Origin: an uncultured Pelagibacteraceae bacterium
GTDB lineage: Bacteria > Pseudomonadota > Alphaproteobacteria > Pelagibacterales > Pelagibacteraceae
Direction of reading: 5' to 3'
NCBI GenBank assembly: GCA_902563555.1
Contig: CACEXM010000002.1
Span: forward strand, 40,001 to 98,229
Length of the DNA: 58,229 nt
Numbering within the stretch: the stretch's first letter is position 1; each line of letters opens with the position of its first letter. The notes beneath the pieces were generated by a model. It saw only the letters and a program-made list of their open reading frames with translations. It was not told the origin of the DNA and searched no databases. Shown here one piece after another: positions 44,975 to 52,867 of the stretch. The translations under genes were made by a program, and so were the position numbers.

Positions 44975-45012
44975 AAAGGACGTAAATTCTCGTTTAGAGA
45001 AAAACGTCCTTT
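44975..45012 (-). terminator. Intrinsic terminator of cspA
   Basis: On the minus strand AAAGGACGT pairs with ACGTCCTTT, with a second internal stem TTCTC/GAGAA, followed by a T-rich tract (CCTTTTTCTTTTT). It begins 15 nt after the cspA stop codon. This is the strongest hairpin terminator in the window. Confidence 0.85.
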
Positions 45013-45027
45013 ATGTAAATTCAAGGA

Positions 45028-45240
45028 TTAATCTAATTTTTTAAGATTTACTGCTGAAGGACCTTTTGGTCCATCCTCTAATGTAAATTCTATTTTATCA
45101 CCTTCATTCAAAAATCGCATTCCAGCTGCTTTTACTGCTGATGCATGAACGAAAGCATCTTTTTCTTTGTCATCTCTTTCGATAAAACCATAACCTTTTT
45201 TACCATTAAACCACTTTACTTTACCTTGTATTGTACTCAT
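45028..45240 (-). CDS. cspA: Cold-shock domain protein
   Basis: A 70-residue OB-fold RNA/DNA chaperone. RNP1 is KGYGFIER and RNP2 is [10 protein letters not shown] clear Shine-Dalgarno (AAGGACC) lies about 11 nt upstream, rare in this window. The 80-nt region before it contains two short inverted repeats (45303-45317 and 45272-45286), and its own terminator follows. It is downstream of tRNA-Phe. Constitutive or cold-induced expression cannot be told from sequence. Confidence 0.95.
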   Translation of the reverse strand: MSTIQGKVKWFNGKKGYGFIERDDKEKDAFVHASAVKAAGMRFLNEGDKIEFTLEDGPKGPSAVNLKKLD

Positions 45241-45320
45241 CTTATTTCTTGGTCCTTTTGTTAATTTTTATAATTAGAAACTAATTTGTTTTAAGGTAAT
45301 TTCAAGATGAAATCTTGTGG

Positions 45321-45395
45321 TGGTGGCTGAGGAAGGATTCGCACCTCCGACACAAGCCTTTTCAGGGCTCTGCTCTACTCCTGAGCTACTCAGCC
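45321..45395 (-). tRNA. tRNA-Phe (GAA), atypical D and T loops
   Basis: A complete minus-strand cloverleaf with encoded CCA: acceptor GGCTGAG/CTCAGCC, D stem GCTC/GAGC, anticodon stem GAGCC/GGCTT around CTGAAAA (anticodon GAA), and T stem GGAGG/CCTTC. The D-loop AGGAGTA has A where G18 is expected, and the T-loop TGCGAAT has G55 in place of T55; T54, C56 and A58 are normal. The 5' end is 6 nt after the infA stop, so RNase P cleavage would define the infA mRNA end. Confidence 0.94.
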
Positions 45396-45401
45396 TTAAA
45401 G

Positions 45402-45617
45402 TTATCCTCTAAAGATTATTCTACCTTTAGTGAGATCATAAGGTGTCATTTCAACTGTAACACTATCACCTTGCAAAACTCTAATTCTGTTTTTTCTTAG
45501 TTTTCCAGCGGTGTGAGCTGTAACAGTATGACCATTTTCTAGTTGCACTCTAAACATTGCATTAGGCAATAAATCTGTAACCTTGCCTTTGAATTCAAGT
45601 AGATCCTGTTTTGACAA
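45402..45617 (-). CDS. infA: Translation initiation factor IF-1
   Basis: A 71-residue OB-fold protein that binds the 30S A site. [20 protein letters not shown], then [20 protein letters not shown], is diagnostic. Length is normal. It follows hisD by 6 nt and precedes tRNA-Phe by 6 nt, all on one strand. Confidence 0.97.
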   Translation of the reverse strand: MSKQDLLEFKGKVTDLLPNAMFRVQLENGHTVTAHTAGKLRKNRIRVLQGDSVTVEMTPYDLTKGRIIFRG

Positions 45618-45623
45618 ATTTAT

Positions 45624-46910
45624 TTACTCCCTATTTTTAATTCTTTTTATGATCGATTGAGCATGACCTTTCAATCCCTCATAGTTTGCAAGAGTTATAA
45701 CTGATGGCCCAAGACTTTCAATACCCTTTTTTGATAAGTTTATGTAAGAAATTCTTTTGTAAAATTCATTTACACTTATTCCACTTGAATATTTCGCTGA
45801 ACCATTAGTTGGTAGTATATGATTTGATCCAACGTTATAATCTGTCATCGCCATAACAGCATATTTTCCTAAACATATTGATCCAGAATTTTTTACTTTC
45901 GAAACTAAGGATTTGTAATTCTTAATATTGAGTTCTAAATGTTCGGGTGCAATTTTGTTTACAATATCAACTATTTTATCATCCTTAGATACATACATTA
46001 AAATTCCGTTACTTTTTAAACTTTTTCTTGCAATAGATCCTCTTGGAATACATTTTAATTGTTTTATAATTTCTATCTTGACCTTATTTATTAAACTTTT
46101 ATCTTTTGAAATTAAAATACATTGCGCAAGAGGGTCATGTTCTGCTTGACCAATTAAATCACTAGCCACCCATTCTGGATTGGAATATTTATCACAAACA
46201 ATTGTTATTTCAGATGGTCCAGCAGTCATTCCTTCTATTCCAACATCTCCAAAAACCTCTTTCTTTGCAGCTGCAACATACGAATTTCCTGGTCCAACAA
46301 TTTTATCAACTTTTTTAACTTTTTTTGTACCATAAGAAACTGCTGCAATTGCTGATGGACCTCCAATCGAATAAATCTCTTTTATCCTACATTTTTTTGC
46401 TGCATATAACACAGCAGGATTTTGACTACCTTTATAACCAGGGTTGATCATAACAAGTCTTTTAACACCTGCAACTATAGCTGGAATGGCGTTCATCAAA
46501 ACACTTGAGGGATAAGAGGCAGTTGAACCCGGCACATAAATAGCAACTGACTCTATTGGTAAATACTTATAGTTGAGTTTGTTTTTAAATTTATCTGTAT
46601 ATGAAATATTCTTGAATTTTTGTAAAGAATGAAATTTATAAATTCGGTTATAAGCTGTATCAATTGCTTTCTTAACTTTGGAGTCCAAAGATTTTATTAA
46701 TCTATTAATTTGGTTAGGACTTGGGATAATTTTATTATTTTTATTAAATCTTTTTTCATATTTAATTAAAGCTTTATCACCATTATTTTTTACATCCTTA
46801 ATTATCTTAGTTACAGATACTTTGTCAGATATTATTTTTTTCTTTCTTTTAAAAAGTAAGCTATCTAGAGTTTTATCAAAATTTTTATTTTTACTAATAA
46901 GTACTTTCAT
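45624..46910 (-). CDS. hisD: Histidinol dehydrogenase
   Basis: A 428-residue zinc enzyme for the last two histidine steps (histidinol to histidine). IAGVKRLVMINPG, KIVGPGNSYVAAAK, EGMTAGPSEITIV and GQAEHDPLAQCIL (zinc and catalytic residues) are visible, and the C-terminal HVKR-like region is NHILPTNGSAKYSSG. Order murA-DUF2948-hisD-infA is common in alphaproteobacteria, so its separation from hisG/hisZ is expected. Confidence 0.96.
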   Translation of the reverse strand: MKVLISKNKNFDKTLDSLLFKRKKKIISDKVSVTKIIKDVKNNGDKALIKYEKRFNKNNKIIPSPNQINRLIKSLDSKVKKAIDTAYNRIYKFHSLQKFKNISYTDKFKNKLNYKYLPIESVAIYVPGSTASYPSSVLMNAIPAIVAGVKRLVMINPGYKGSQNPAVLYAAKKCRIKEIYSIGGPSAIAAVSYGTKKVKKVDKIVGPGNSYVAAAKKEVFGDVGIEGMTAGPSEITIVCDKYSNPEWVASDLIGQAEHDPLAQCILISKDKSLINKVKIEIIKQLKCIPRGSIARKSLKSNGILMYVSKDDKIVDIVNKIAPEHLELNIKNYKSLVSKVKNSGSICLGKYAVMAMTDYNVGSNHILPTNGSAKYSSGISVNEFYKRISYINLSKKGIESLGPSVITLANYEGLKGHAQSIIKRIKNRE

Positions 46911-46912
46911 AA

Positions 46913-47305
46913 TTAATTAATTTCATTTTGATCTTCAAGTCGTACTTCAATTGTTTCAGTAGTCAAAACAATGTAAGAATTATTATTAAAAATAAGATTT
47001 ATTTCATAATCATCCTTATTTTTCAAATAGTCAATTCCAATTAATTCTAAGACTAAATCTTTCTTTGATTGATTGATATTTTTTGATTTCACTTTATCAA
47101 CAAAATCAAACCTGCAGATACTATTGATTTTTTTTTGATCTTGACCCCTTTCGATTAGATTTCTCTCTATTGACAGCAAAAAAACCTTATTTGAGGAAAG
47201 GTACTTAATATCAGAAATTTTTACTTTTGCCCCTGAGCTACAAGCAGAAATCATTTGTAGACCTTCCTGATCATTTGCAATTATTTTTGCTAGATATTTA
47301 TTCAC
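46913..47305 (-). CDS. DUF2948 family protein
   Basis: A 130-residue protein beginning LAKIIANDQEGLQMISACSS, GAKVKISDIKYLSSNKVF, a pattern of the DUF2948 family. It lies between murA (4-nt ATGA overlap) and hisD (2-nt gap), its usual alphaproteobacterial place. The fold looks alpha/beta without transmembrane segments. Function unknown. Confidence 0.82.
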   Translation of the reverse strand: MNKYLAKIIANDQEGLQMISACSSGAKVKISDIKYLSSNKVFLLSIERNLIERGQDQKKINSICRFDFVDKVKSKNINQSKKDLVLELIGIDYLKNKDDYEINLIFNNNSYIVLTTETIEVRLEDQNEIN

Positions 47306-48564
47306 TTTTTTAGTCTTCTTATTTTAACACCAATTTTTTTCAATTTTCTCTCTAAATTTTCATATCCTCTATCTAAATGATAAATTCTATTAATAGAGGA
47401 TTTACCATCTGAGATCATTGCTGCTAAAACAAGTGCGACTGACGCCCTTAAATCACTAGACATCAATTCAGCACCAATAAATTTTGTATTTCCTTTAATT
47501 AGGGCTTTATTCTTTTTAATTTGGATATTTGCACCTAGTCTTTGAAGCTCCCCAACGTGAAGAAATCTATTTTCAAAAATATTTTCAGTAATTGAACTTG
47601 TGCCATCTGCCCTACACATTAAAACCATTAATTGTGATTGCATGTCAGTTGCTACACCTGGCCATTCTTTCGTTTTTATATTTTTTATAGATTTTATTTT
47701 TTCAGGTCCAATTATTTTGATCTTATTGTTGTCAATTTTAATTTTTGCTCCAGCTTTTTTTAATAGCTCAAGCTCTGTTCTAATTATATTAAAGTTAAAA
47801 TCTTTAATTTCAAGATTTCCCTTGGTTAGAGTTGCAGCTACACAAAAAGTACCTGCCTCTATTCTGTCTGCCATAACTGTATACTCAGTCTGATTTAATG
47901 AATTGGTACCAAGAATTTTACATGTTCTTCCAAACCACCTAATTTTTGCACCTGCTGAGTTTAAAAAATTTGTAAGATCTTTAATCTCGGGCTCTATAGC
48001 ACAATTCTTTAAAACCGTTTTACCTTTTGCTAAACATGCTGCAATAATCGAATTTTCTGTAGCACCAACGCTTATTTTGGGGAACTTTATAATATTTCCT
48101 TTAAGTCTTCCGCTTGATTTAGCGTAAATGTACCCATCTTTAATTTTATAATCCATACCAAGTTTTTTTAATGCCAATAGATGATAGTTCACTGGTCTAG
48201 CACCTATTAAACATCCTCCAGGTAAAGAAATTTTAGATTTACGAAATTTTGAAATTAAAGGACCTAAAACTAAAATTGATCCTCTCATCGTTTTCACAAG
48301 TGAATAACTTGCAAAAGTTTTCATTTTTTTTTTATTAATAATTTTTACGGTTTTTTTGTCTTTAGATAAAATTATTCTTGATCCAAGAGATTTTAATAAA
48401 TTAAGCATAGTCTTTATATCTCTTACTCGTGGTAAATTTTTAATAATTACTGGCTTATCAAAGAGTAGGGTCGCTGCAAGAATTGGTAGAGATGCATTTT
48501 TTGATCCTGAAATTGAGACTTTGCCCTTCACTTTACAAGGGCCTTTAATCAGAAATTTGTCCAT
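47302..48564 (-). CDS. murA: UDP-N-acetylglucosamine 1-carboxyvinyltransferase
   Basis: A 420-residue enzyme for the first committed step of peptidoglycan synthesis. SGSKNASLPILAATLL is the N-terminal signature, and the catalytic Cys is in LPGGCLIGARPVNYH, so the enzyme should be sensitive to fosfomycin-type inactivation. GVATDMQSQLM and SSDLRASVALVLAAM are conserved. It lies 3 nt after dcd. Confidence 0.96.
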   Translation of the reverse strand: MDKFLIKGPCKVKGKVSISGSKNASLPILAATLLFDKPVIIKNLPRVRDIKTMLNLLKSLGSRIILSKDKKTVKIINKKKMKTFASYSLVKTMRGSILVLGPLISKFRKSKISLPGGCLIGARPVNYHLLALKKLGMDYKIKDGYIYAKSSGRLKGNIIKFPKISVGATENSIIAACLAKGKTVLKNCAIEPEIKDLTNFLNSAGAKIRWFGRTCKILGTNSLNQTEYTVMADRIEAGTFCVAATLTKGNLEIKDFNFNIIRTELELLKKAGAKIKIDNNKIKIIGPEKIKSIKNIKTKEWPGVATDMQSQLMVLMCRADGTSSITENIFENRFLHVGELQRLGANIQIKKNKALIKGNTKFIGAELMSSDLRASVALVLAAMISDGKSSINRIYHLDRGYENLERKLKKIGVKIRRLKK

Positions 48565-48567
48565 AAA

Positions 48568-49128
48568 TTATTTTTTTATTTTAGCAACCTGTATAGTAGT
48601 TTGTCCCTGATATTTACCGTTTTTTGATTTATAGGTTGTTTCTGGTTGTGTGTCAGATTTAAAAAATAAAAATTGAGCTATACCTTCATTTGAATAAATT
48701 TTTGCAGGGTTAGGAGTTGTATTACTTAGCTCAATAACAATATTACCCTCAAACTCATTTTCAATTGGTGTAACATTACATATAATTCCTGTTCGAGCAT
48801 ATGTACTTTTACCAACACAAATACAAAGTACATCTTTTGGTATTCTAAAATATTCTATAGTTTTTGCTAAAACAAATGAATTTGGTGGAATAATACAATA
48901 TGACCCTTTTCTCTCTATAAAATTATCGTCAGAAAAGTTTTTTGGATCAACTAAAGAGCTATTTACATTTGTGAATATCCTATATTCATCAGATATTCTA
49001 ACATCATAGCCCATGCTACTAAGTCCATAGGATATTTTTCCTTGAGATACTTGATGATCCAAAAATGGCTCAATCATATTATGCTCTTCACACATTTTTT
49101 TTATCCAAGTATCCGGCTGTATAGACAT
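48568..49128 (-). CDS. dcd: dCTP deaminase
   Basis: A 186-residue trimeric enzyme giving dUTP, the source of d[37 protein letters not shown] carries the catalytic Glu, and [16 protein letters not shown] is the C-terminal lid. Its start overlaps the stop of the small upstream frame as TAATG. Confidence 0.95.
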   Translation of the reverse strand: MSIQPDTWIKKMCEEHNMIEPFLDHQVSQGKISYGLSSMGYDVRISDEYRIFTNVNSSLVDPKNFSDDNFIERKGSYCIIPPNSFVLAKTIEYFRIPKDVLCICVGKSTYARTGIICNVTPIENEFEGNIVIELSNTTPNPAKIYSNEGIAQFLFFKSDTQPETTYKSKNGKYQGQTTIQVAKIKK

Positions 49129-49229
49129 TATTTTGTTTTCTTTTTATTCTTTTTTTGAAAAATTTTTCTTTTTTTTAAATTTTTTCTAAGCGCCAAACTT
49201 AAGCGCTCATCTTTATTTTTTGTAATCAT
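49128..49229 (-). CDS. Small basic protein (33 aa), coupled on both sides
   Basis: A frame of 33 codons whose ATG overlaps the stop of the upstream gene (ATGA) and whose TAA overlaps the dcd start (TAATG). Such double coupling is unlikely by chance. The product begins [20 protein letters not shown] and is otherwise almost all Lys. The [11 protein letters not shown] segment resembles short basic proteins encoded in alphaproteobacteria (ALRANLKRRK type). Function unknown; RNA or ribosome binding would fit the charge. Confidence 0.7.
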   Translation of the reverse strand: MITKNKDERLSLALRKNLKKRKIFQKKNKKKTK

Positions 49230-49426
49230 TCTTTATTTGGATTTGTGAGGAAATCTAAAGTTATTGGTTTTGATGCATCCAATACTTTGTCTTCATTGTT
49301 ATTTTTTTTAGGACCTTCCTTCGCTAATCTTTTTGCTTTTTTTTCAGCAAGTTTTTTCTCTCTTTTAGCTTGCTTTTCCATAAGCTTAGCACTTTTTGTT
49401 GATTTATAATCGTAATGAATTCCCAT
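49226..49426 (-). CDS. Small Lys-rich hypothetical protein
   Basis: A 66-residue protein: MGIHYDYKSTKSAKLMEKQA, a basic helix of Lys/Ala/Arg repeats (about residues 15-38), then a polar linker and [17 protein letters not shown]. No transmembrane segment or known domain. It heads the run leading to dcd-murA, and its stop overlaps the next small frame. The Lys/Ala helix could bind nucleic acid. Not recognised. Confidence 0.72.
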   Translation of the reverse strand: MGIHYDYKSTKSAKLMEKQAKREKKLAEKKAKRLAKEGPKKNNNEDKVLDASKPITLDFLTNPNKE

Positions 49427-49480
49427 AAAATTTCCCTGATAAGATATAAATCATATTAATCAAAAAATTAAGGCAATAAT

Positions 49481-49510
49481 TTGAAAAAAATGCTTTAATA
49501 TCAATGTAAT
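49481..49510 (+). promoter_or_regulatory. candidate promoter of tRNA-Thr
   Basis: TTGAAA, an 18-nt spacer and TGTAAT, about 16 nt before the tRNA 5' end. This is the right place for a single tRNA gene transcribed away from its neighbours. Confidence 0.5.
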
Positions 49511-49526
49511 TAGATTTGATTTAATT

Positions 49527-49600
49527 GCTCCTATAGTTAAATGGTATAACGTGTCCATGGTAAGGATAAATTTCAAGTTCGATTCTTGGTGGGAGCACCA
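49527..49600 (+). tRNA. tRNA-Thr (GGT)
   Basis: Plus-strand cloverleaf with encoded CCA: acceptor GCTCCTA/TGGGAGC, D stem GTTA/TAAC with loop AATGGTA (canonical G18 G19), anticodon stem TGTCC/GGATA around ATGGTAA (anticodon GGT), and T stem TCAAG/CTTGG with canonical loop TTCGATT. Its D-loop has the same length as that of tRNA-His and tRNA-Phe, which shows their A18 change clearly. The convergent TVP38-like gene ends on the next base. Confidence 0.94.
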
Positions 49601-50323
49601 CTAATTTTTATAAAACGATTTTCTTAAAAAAATTGTTGTTAAAACTAAACCAAAGAAGGCTAATATGGGAATATATATTTCTGGTGAAAAAATTATTTCT
49701 GTAATTTTAGGTAATTCTGAATTCTGGTCTATTATTTTTTCTAAACCACTACCTATAGAAACTGCTAAAAAAATTTGAGGTACAATACCTATAAGGGATG
49801 CAAAGAAAAAATTTGTTATTTTTACATTAAAAATTGTAGGCAAAACACAGCTAAGCTGCCAAGGTATACCTCCAATAAATCTATAAATTAACAAATAATA
49901 AAATTCTGAGTTTTTAAATTTTTTTTCAAGGTTTTCATATTTGTTTAAAAATTTTTCTCTAATTAAATCTTTAAGAAAATAATTTCCAAAAACATAAAGA
50001 AATGTTGCTCCTAAGCTTAAGCCTATTACAACTAAAATAGTCCCCAACCACTTCCCAAACAAAAATCCACCAAGTAAAGCTATCGGTGAACCAAATCCTA
50101 AAAATGGAAATACCCATAATATTGTGAAAATTAAAAAAGCTATTGATAATAAAAATAAATTAGAATTTTTAAGTTTTTGGAAATACATTTTATTCTCTTT
50201 GATAAAATCATAAGAAGTTATTTCTTGAACACTAAATTTTGAAAAAAATATTAATAAGAAAACAAATAATAAAATTAGATAACATAAACCTATAATTATT
50301 TTAGTTTTTTTAGCTTTTTCCAT
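49601..50323 (-). CDS. TVP38/TMEM64 family (VTT domain) membrane protein
   Basis: A 240-residue inner-membrane protein with about six hydrophobic segments. FLGFGSPIALLGGFLFGKWL, then LVVIGLSLGATFLYVFGNYF, is the VTT (SNARE-associated/DedA-like) core with its re-entrant loops, and IYRFIGGIPWQLSCVLP matches the second half. Relatives act in lipid scrambling or ion-coupled transport; the role in bacteria is not settled. It is alone on the minus strand and its stop directly abuts tRNA-Thr. Confidence 0.83.
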   Translation of the reverse strand: MEKAKKTKIIIGLCYLILLFVFLLIFFSKFSVQEITSYDFIKENKMYFQKLKNSNLFLLSIAFLIFTILWVFPFLGFGSPIALLGGFLFGKWLGTILVVIGLSLGATFLYVFGNYFLKDLIREKFLNKYENLEKKFKNSEFYYLLIYRFIGGIPWQLSCVLPTIFNVKITNFFFASLIGIVPQIFLAVSIGSGLEKIIDQNSELPKITEIIFSPEIYIPILAFFGLVLTTIFLRKSFYKN

Positions 50324-50353
50324 TGTTGTTTATCGTATCTATAAATCTTCTAT

Positions 50354-50382
50354 TTGCTATTTATATATTTAATTATTATAAA
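50354..50382 (+). promoter_or_regulatory. candidate promoter of the rpmH-rnpA-yidD-yidC operon
   Basis: TTGCTA, a 17-nt spacer and TATAAA, predicting a start near 50390 and a leader of about 25 nt before rpmH. Confidence 0.55.
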
Positions 50383-50414
50383 GATCAGAATTTTATATTT
50401 ATTTAACTACTTTT

Positions 50415-50576
50415 ATGAAAAGAACATATCAACCCTCTCGAATAAAAAGAAGTCGTAAACACGGGTTTCGTTCAAAAATGAAAACTAAAGGTGGAAGGAA
50501 GCTCTTAAAAAGAAGAAGAGCTAGAGGCAGGAAAAATTTAACAGTATCCTCTACTGTGAAAAGAAAAAGAAAATAA
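50415..50576 (+). CDS. rpmH: 50S ribosomal protein L34
   Basis: A 53-residue basic protein. [20 protein letters not shown], then [15 protein letters not shown], is diagnostic. Most bacterial L34 proteins end about there (44-46 residues). Here nine or so further residues ([11 protein letters not shown]) follow in frame. First gene of the conserved rpmH-rnpA-yidD-yidC order. Confidence 0.95.
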   Translation: MKRTYQPSRIKRSRKHGFRSKMKTKGGRKLLKRRRARGRKNLTVSSTVKRKRK

Positions 50577-50586
50577 AACTTGTTCA

Positions 50587-50928
50587 ATGAAAAGCAAAAT
50601 AGTTGCTCTTTCAAAAAATGAAGAATTCAGATCATTACTAAAAGAGAAAAAAATATCTAATAAGTTTGTCACTATCTTTTTTGGTCACTTAATAAAAAAA
50701 GATAATAAAAAATTAAATATTTCGTTTGTAACTAAGAAAAAAATTGGAAATGCCGTAAAGAGAAACAAAATAAAGAGAATGCTTAGAAATATTATGAATG
50801 ATGCTGTAAAAAAGATATCTTTAAGATATGATTATTCATATCTTGTTATTGCTAAGTCAACTATGCTAAGTAATGATTTTAAAATTATAAAAGAAAACTT
50901 ATTTCAAGAATTTAAAAAGATTAAATAA
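50587..50928 (+). CDS. rnpA: Ribonuclease P protein component
   Basis: A 113-residue basic subunit that helps RNase P RNA bind tRNA precursors. The RNR-like motif is KKKIGNAVKRNKIKRMLR. It starts 10 nt after rpmH, and its stop overlaps yidD as TAATG. RNase P should process tRNA-His and tRNA-Phe, which are embedded in mRNAs here. Confidence 0.93.
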   Translation: MKSKIVALSKNEEFRSLLKEKKISNKFVTIFFGHLIKKDNKKLNISFVTKKKIGNAVKRNKIKRMLRNIMNDAVKKISLRYDYSYLVIAKSTMLSNDFKIIKENLFQEFKKIK

Positions 50929-51167
50929 TGAACATTTTTACAATAATATTCATAAAATTAATTCAAGGTTATAAACACTTAGTAAGTCCATTACTTGGTA
51001 ACTCGTGTAGATACTTTCCATCCTGTTCTGATTATAGCATTGAAGCATTAAAAACTTATGGTCTTTTAAAGGGTGGATATTTAAGTTTGAAAAGAATTCT
51101 TTCATGCCACCCTTTTAAAGAAGGTGGATTTGATCCTGTAACAAAAAAAGTAAAAGTTAAAAAATAA
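50928..51167 (+). CDS. yidD: Membrane protein insertion efficiency factor YidD
   Basis: A 79-residue membrane-associated protein. GNSCRYFPSCSDYSIEALKT with three Cys and the LSCHPFKEGGFDPV ending are diagnostic. It is coupled to both rnpA and yidC by TAATG overlaps and supports YidC-dependent insertion. Confidence 0.95.
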   Translation: MNIFTIIFIKLIQGYKHLVSPLLGNSCRYFPSCSDYSIEALKTYGLLKGGYLSLKRILSCHPFKEGGFDPVTKKVKVKK

Positions 51168-52846
51168 TGGATTCAAAAAATGTCATAGCTGCGATAGCGT
51201 TATCCTCTGCGGTGATAGTTCTATATTCTTTATTTTTTGTACCAGAAAAAAAAAATACACAACAAAATTTAATTGAAAAAGAAAAAATTGAACAAAGCGG
51301 TGATGCACCAAGTTTAGAACAAAAGGAAACTCAAATTACAATTTCGCGAGAAGATGCATTAAAACAAAGTGAGAGAATTGAGTTTGAAAATAATAATATT
51401 ATAGGTTCAATATCATTAAAAGGTGCATCAATAGATGATTTAACTTTTAAGAATTATAAAGTATCCCTTGATAGTGAGCAGAAAATAAATTTATTAGGAC
51501 CAAGAAATATAAAAGAGGGATATCTTATAGATAGCGGATTTGTTACTTCTGATAAAAATATTGATGTACCTAATTCAGATACAATTTGGTCAATAGAGGG
51601 TAATAACAAACTCACAGACAATTCTCCAATAAAACTTTCATGGACCAACGATCAGGGTTTAAAGTTTGAGAAAATGATATCGTTAGATGATAAATATCTT
51701 TTTACAATTAAACAAAAGGTAATAAATGAGAGTAATAATAAATATGACTTTTATTCCTACGGACAAATAATAAGAAATGAAATTCCAGAAATTATTGATT
51801 TTCTGATTCTTCATGAGGGTCTCATTGCAACTTTGGATGGAGAGCTAATAGAAGAGGATTATGATGATATTCAGGAAAAGAAATTTACTAAAGTGGCAAC
51901 TAAAGGGTGGCTAGGAATAAGTGATAAATATTGGATTACTTCATTAATACCGCCAAAAAACAAAGAGTTTAAAACAACTTTTGACTATAAAAATAAATTT
52001 AGAGCAAATTTTATTTCAACAGACCCTTTGGCATTAAATGAAAAAAGCTCGATCGAAGAGGAATTACAAATTATTGTTGCTGCAAAAAGAGTAGATGTTA
52101 TTGATGGTTATGCTCAGTCTTTGAATATTGATAAATTTGATTTAGTAATTGATTGGGGTTTTTTATACTTCATAACTAAGCCTTTATTTTACGGAATTGA
52201 TTATTTTTTTAAACTACTTGGAAACTACGGTTTAGCAATCATAGCTATCACTATTTGTATTCGTTTAGTTTTTTTCCCATTGGCCAACTTTTCGTTTAAA
52301 AGTATGGCAAAAATGAAAGTGCTCCAACCAGAAATGGTTCGTTTAAAAGAGCTGCACAAAAATGATAAAATGAAACTTCAACAAGAAATGATGGCTCTTT
52401 ACAAAAAGGAAAAAGTAAACCCAATGTCAGGTTGTTTGCCAATTCTTGTTCAAATACCTGTATTTTTTGCATTATATAAAGTTTTGTTTGTCACTATTGA
52501 AATGAGACAAATGCCATTCTATGGATGGATTCATGATTTAAGTGAGAGAGATCCTACAAGTATATTTAATATTTTTGGGTTATTACCCTACGACGTCCCA
52601 AGTTTCTTGGTTATTGGAGCTTGGCCAGTAGCAATGGGAGTTTCGATGTGGGTGCAACAAAAATTAAATCCCGCACCTACTGATCCAATGCAGGCTAAAA
52701 TTTTTGCTTTCTTCCCGCTTTTCTTAACTGTAATACTCGCACCATTTCCAAGTGGGTTAGTTATTTACTGGACCGTTAATAATATTTTAACAATGGCTCA
52801 GCAAGTATTTATTATGAGAAGAACAACAGTCAAAACGACAAACTAA
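51167..52846 (+). CDS. yidC: Membrane protein insertase YidC
   Basis: A 559-residue inner-membrane insertase. An N-terminal signal-anchor (residues about 5-25) leads to a large periplasmic domain (about 60-340) and a C-terminal five-helix core with the hydrophilic-groove Arg in CIRLVFFPLANFSFKSMAKM. NPMSGCLPILVQIPVFFALY and WTVNNILTMAQQVFIM are signatures. It works with SecA/Sec and alone. Confidence 0.96.
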   Translation: MDSKNVIAAIALSSAVIVLYSLFFVPEKKNTQQNLIEKEKIEQSGDAPSLEQKETQITISREDALKQSERIEFENNNIIGSISLKGASIDDLTFKNYKVSLDSEQKINLLGPRNIKEGYLIDSGFVTSDKNIDVPNSDTIWSIEGNNKLTDNSPIKLSWTNDQGLKFEKMISLDDKYLFTIKQKVINESNNKYDFYSYGQIIRNEIPEIIDFLILHEGLIATLDGELIEEDYDDIQEKKFTKVATKGWLGISDKYWITSLIPPKNKEFKTTFDYKNKFRANFISTDPLALNEKSSIEEELQIIVAAKRVDVIDGYAQSLNIDKFDLVIDWGFLYFITKPLFYGIDYFFKLLGNYGLAIIAITICIRLVFFPLANFSFKSMAKMKVLQPEMVRLKELHKNDKMKLQQEMMALYKKEKVNPMSGCLPILVQIPVFFALYKVLFVTIEMRQMPFYGWIHDLSERDPTSIFNIFGLLPYDVPSFLVIGAWPVAMGVSMWVQQKLNPAPTDPMQAKIFAFFPLFLTVILAPFPSGLVIYWTVNNILTMAQQVFIMRRTTVKTTN

Positions 52847-52867
52847 ATTTTAATTTAAAATAAATTA

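Noticed and set aside
45272..45286. Inverted repeat AATTAG/CTAATT upstream of cspA as a cold-shock leader element
   Set aside because: It is short and AT-rich, and has no match to a known cspA cold-box structure.
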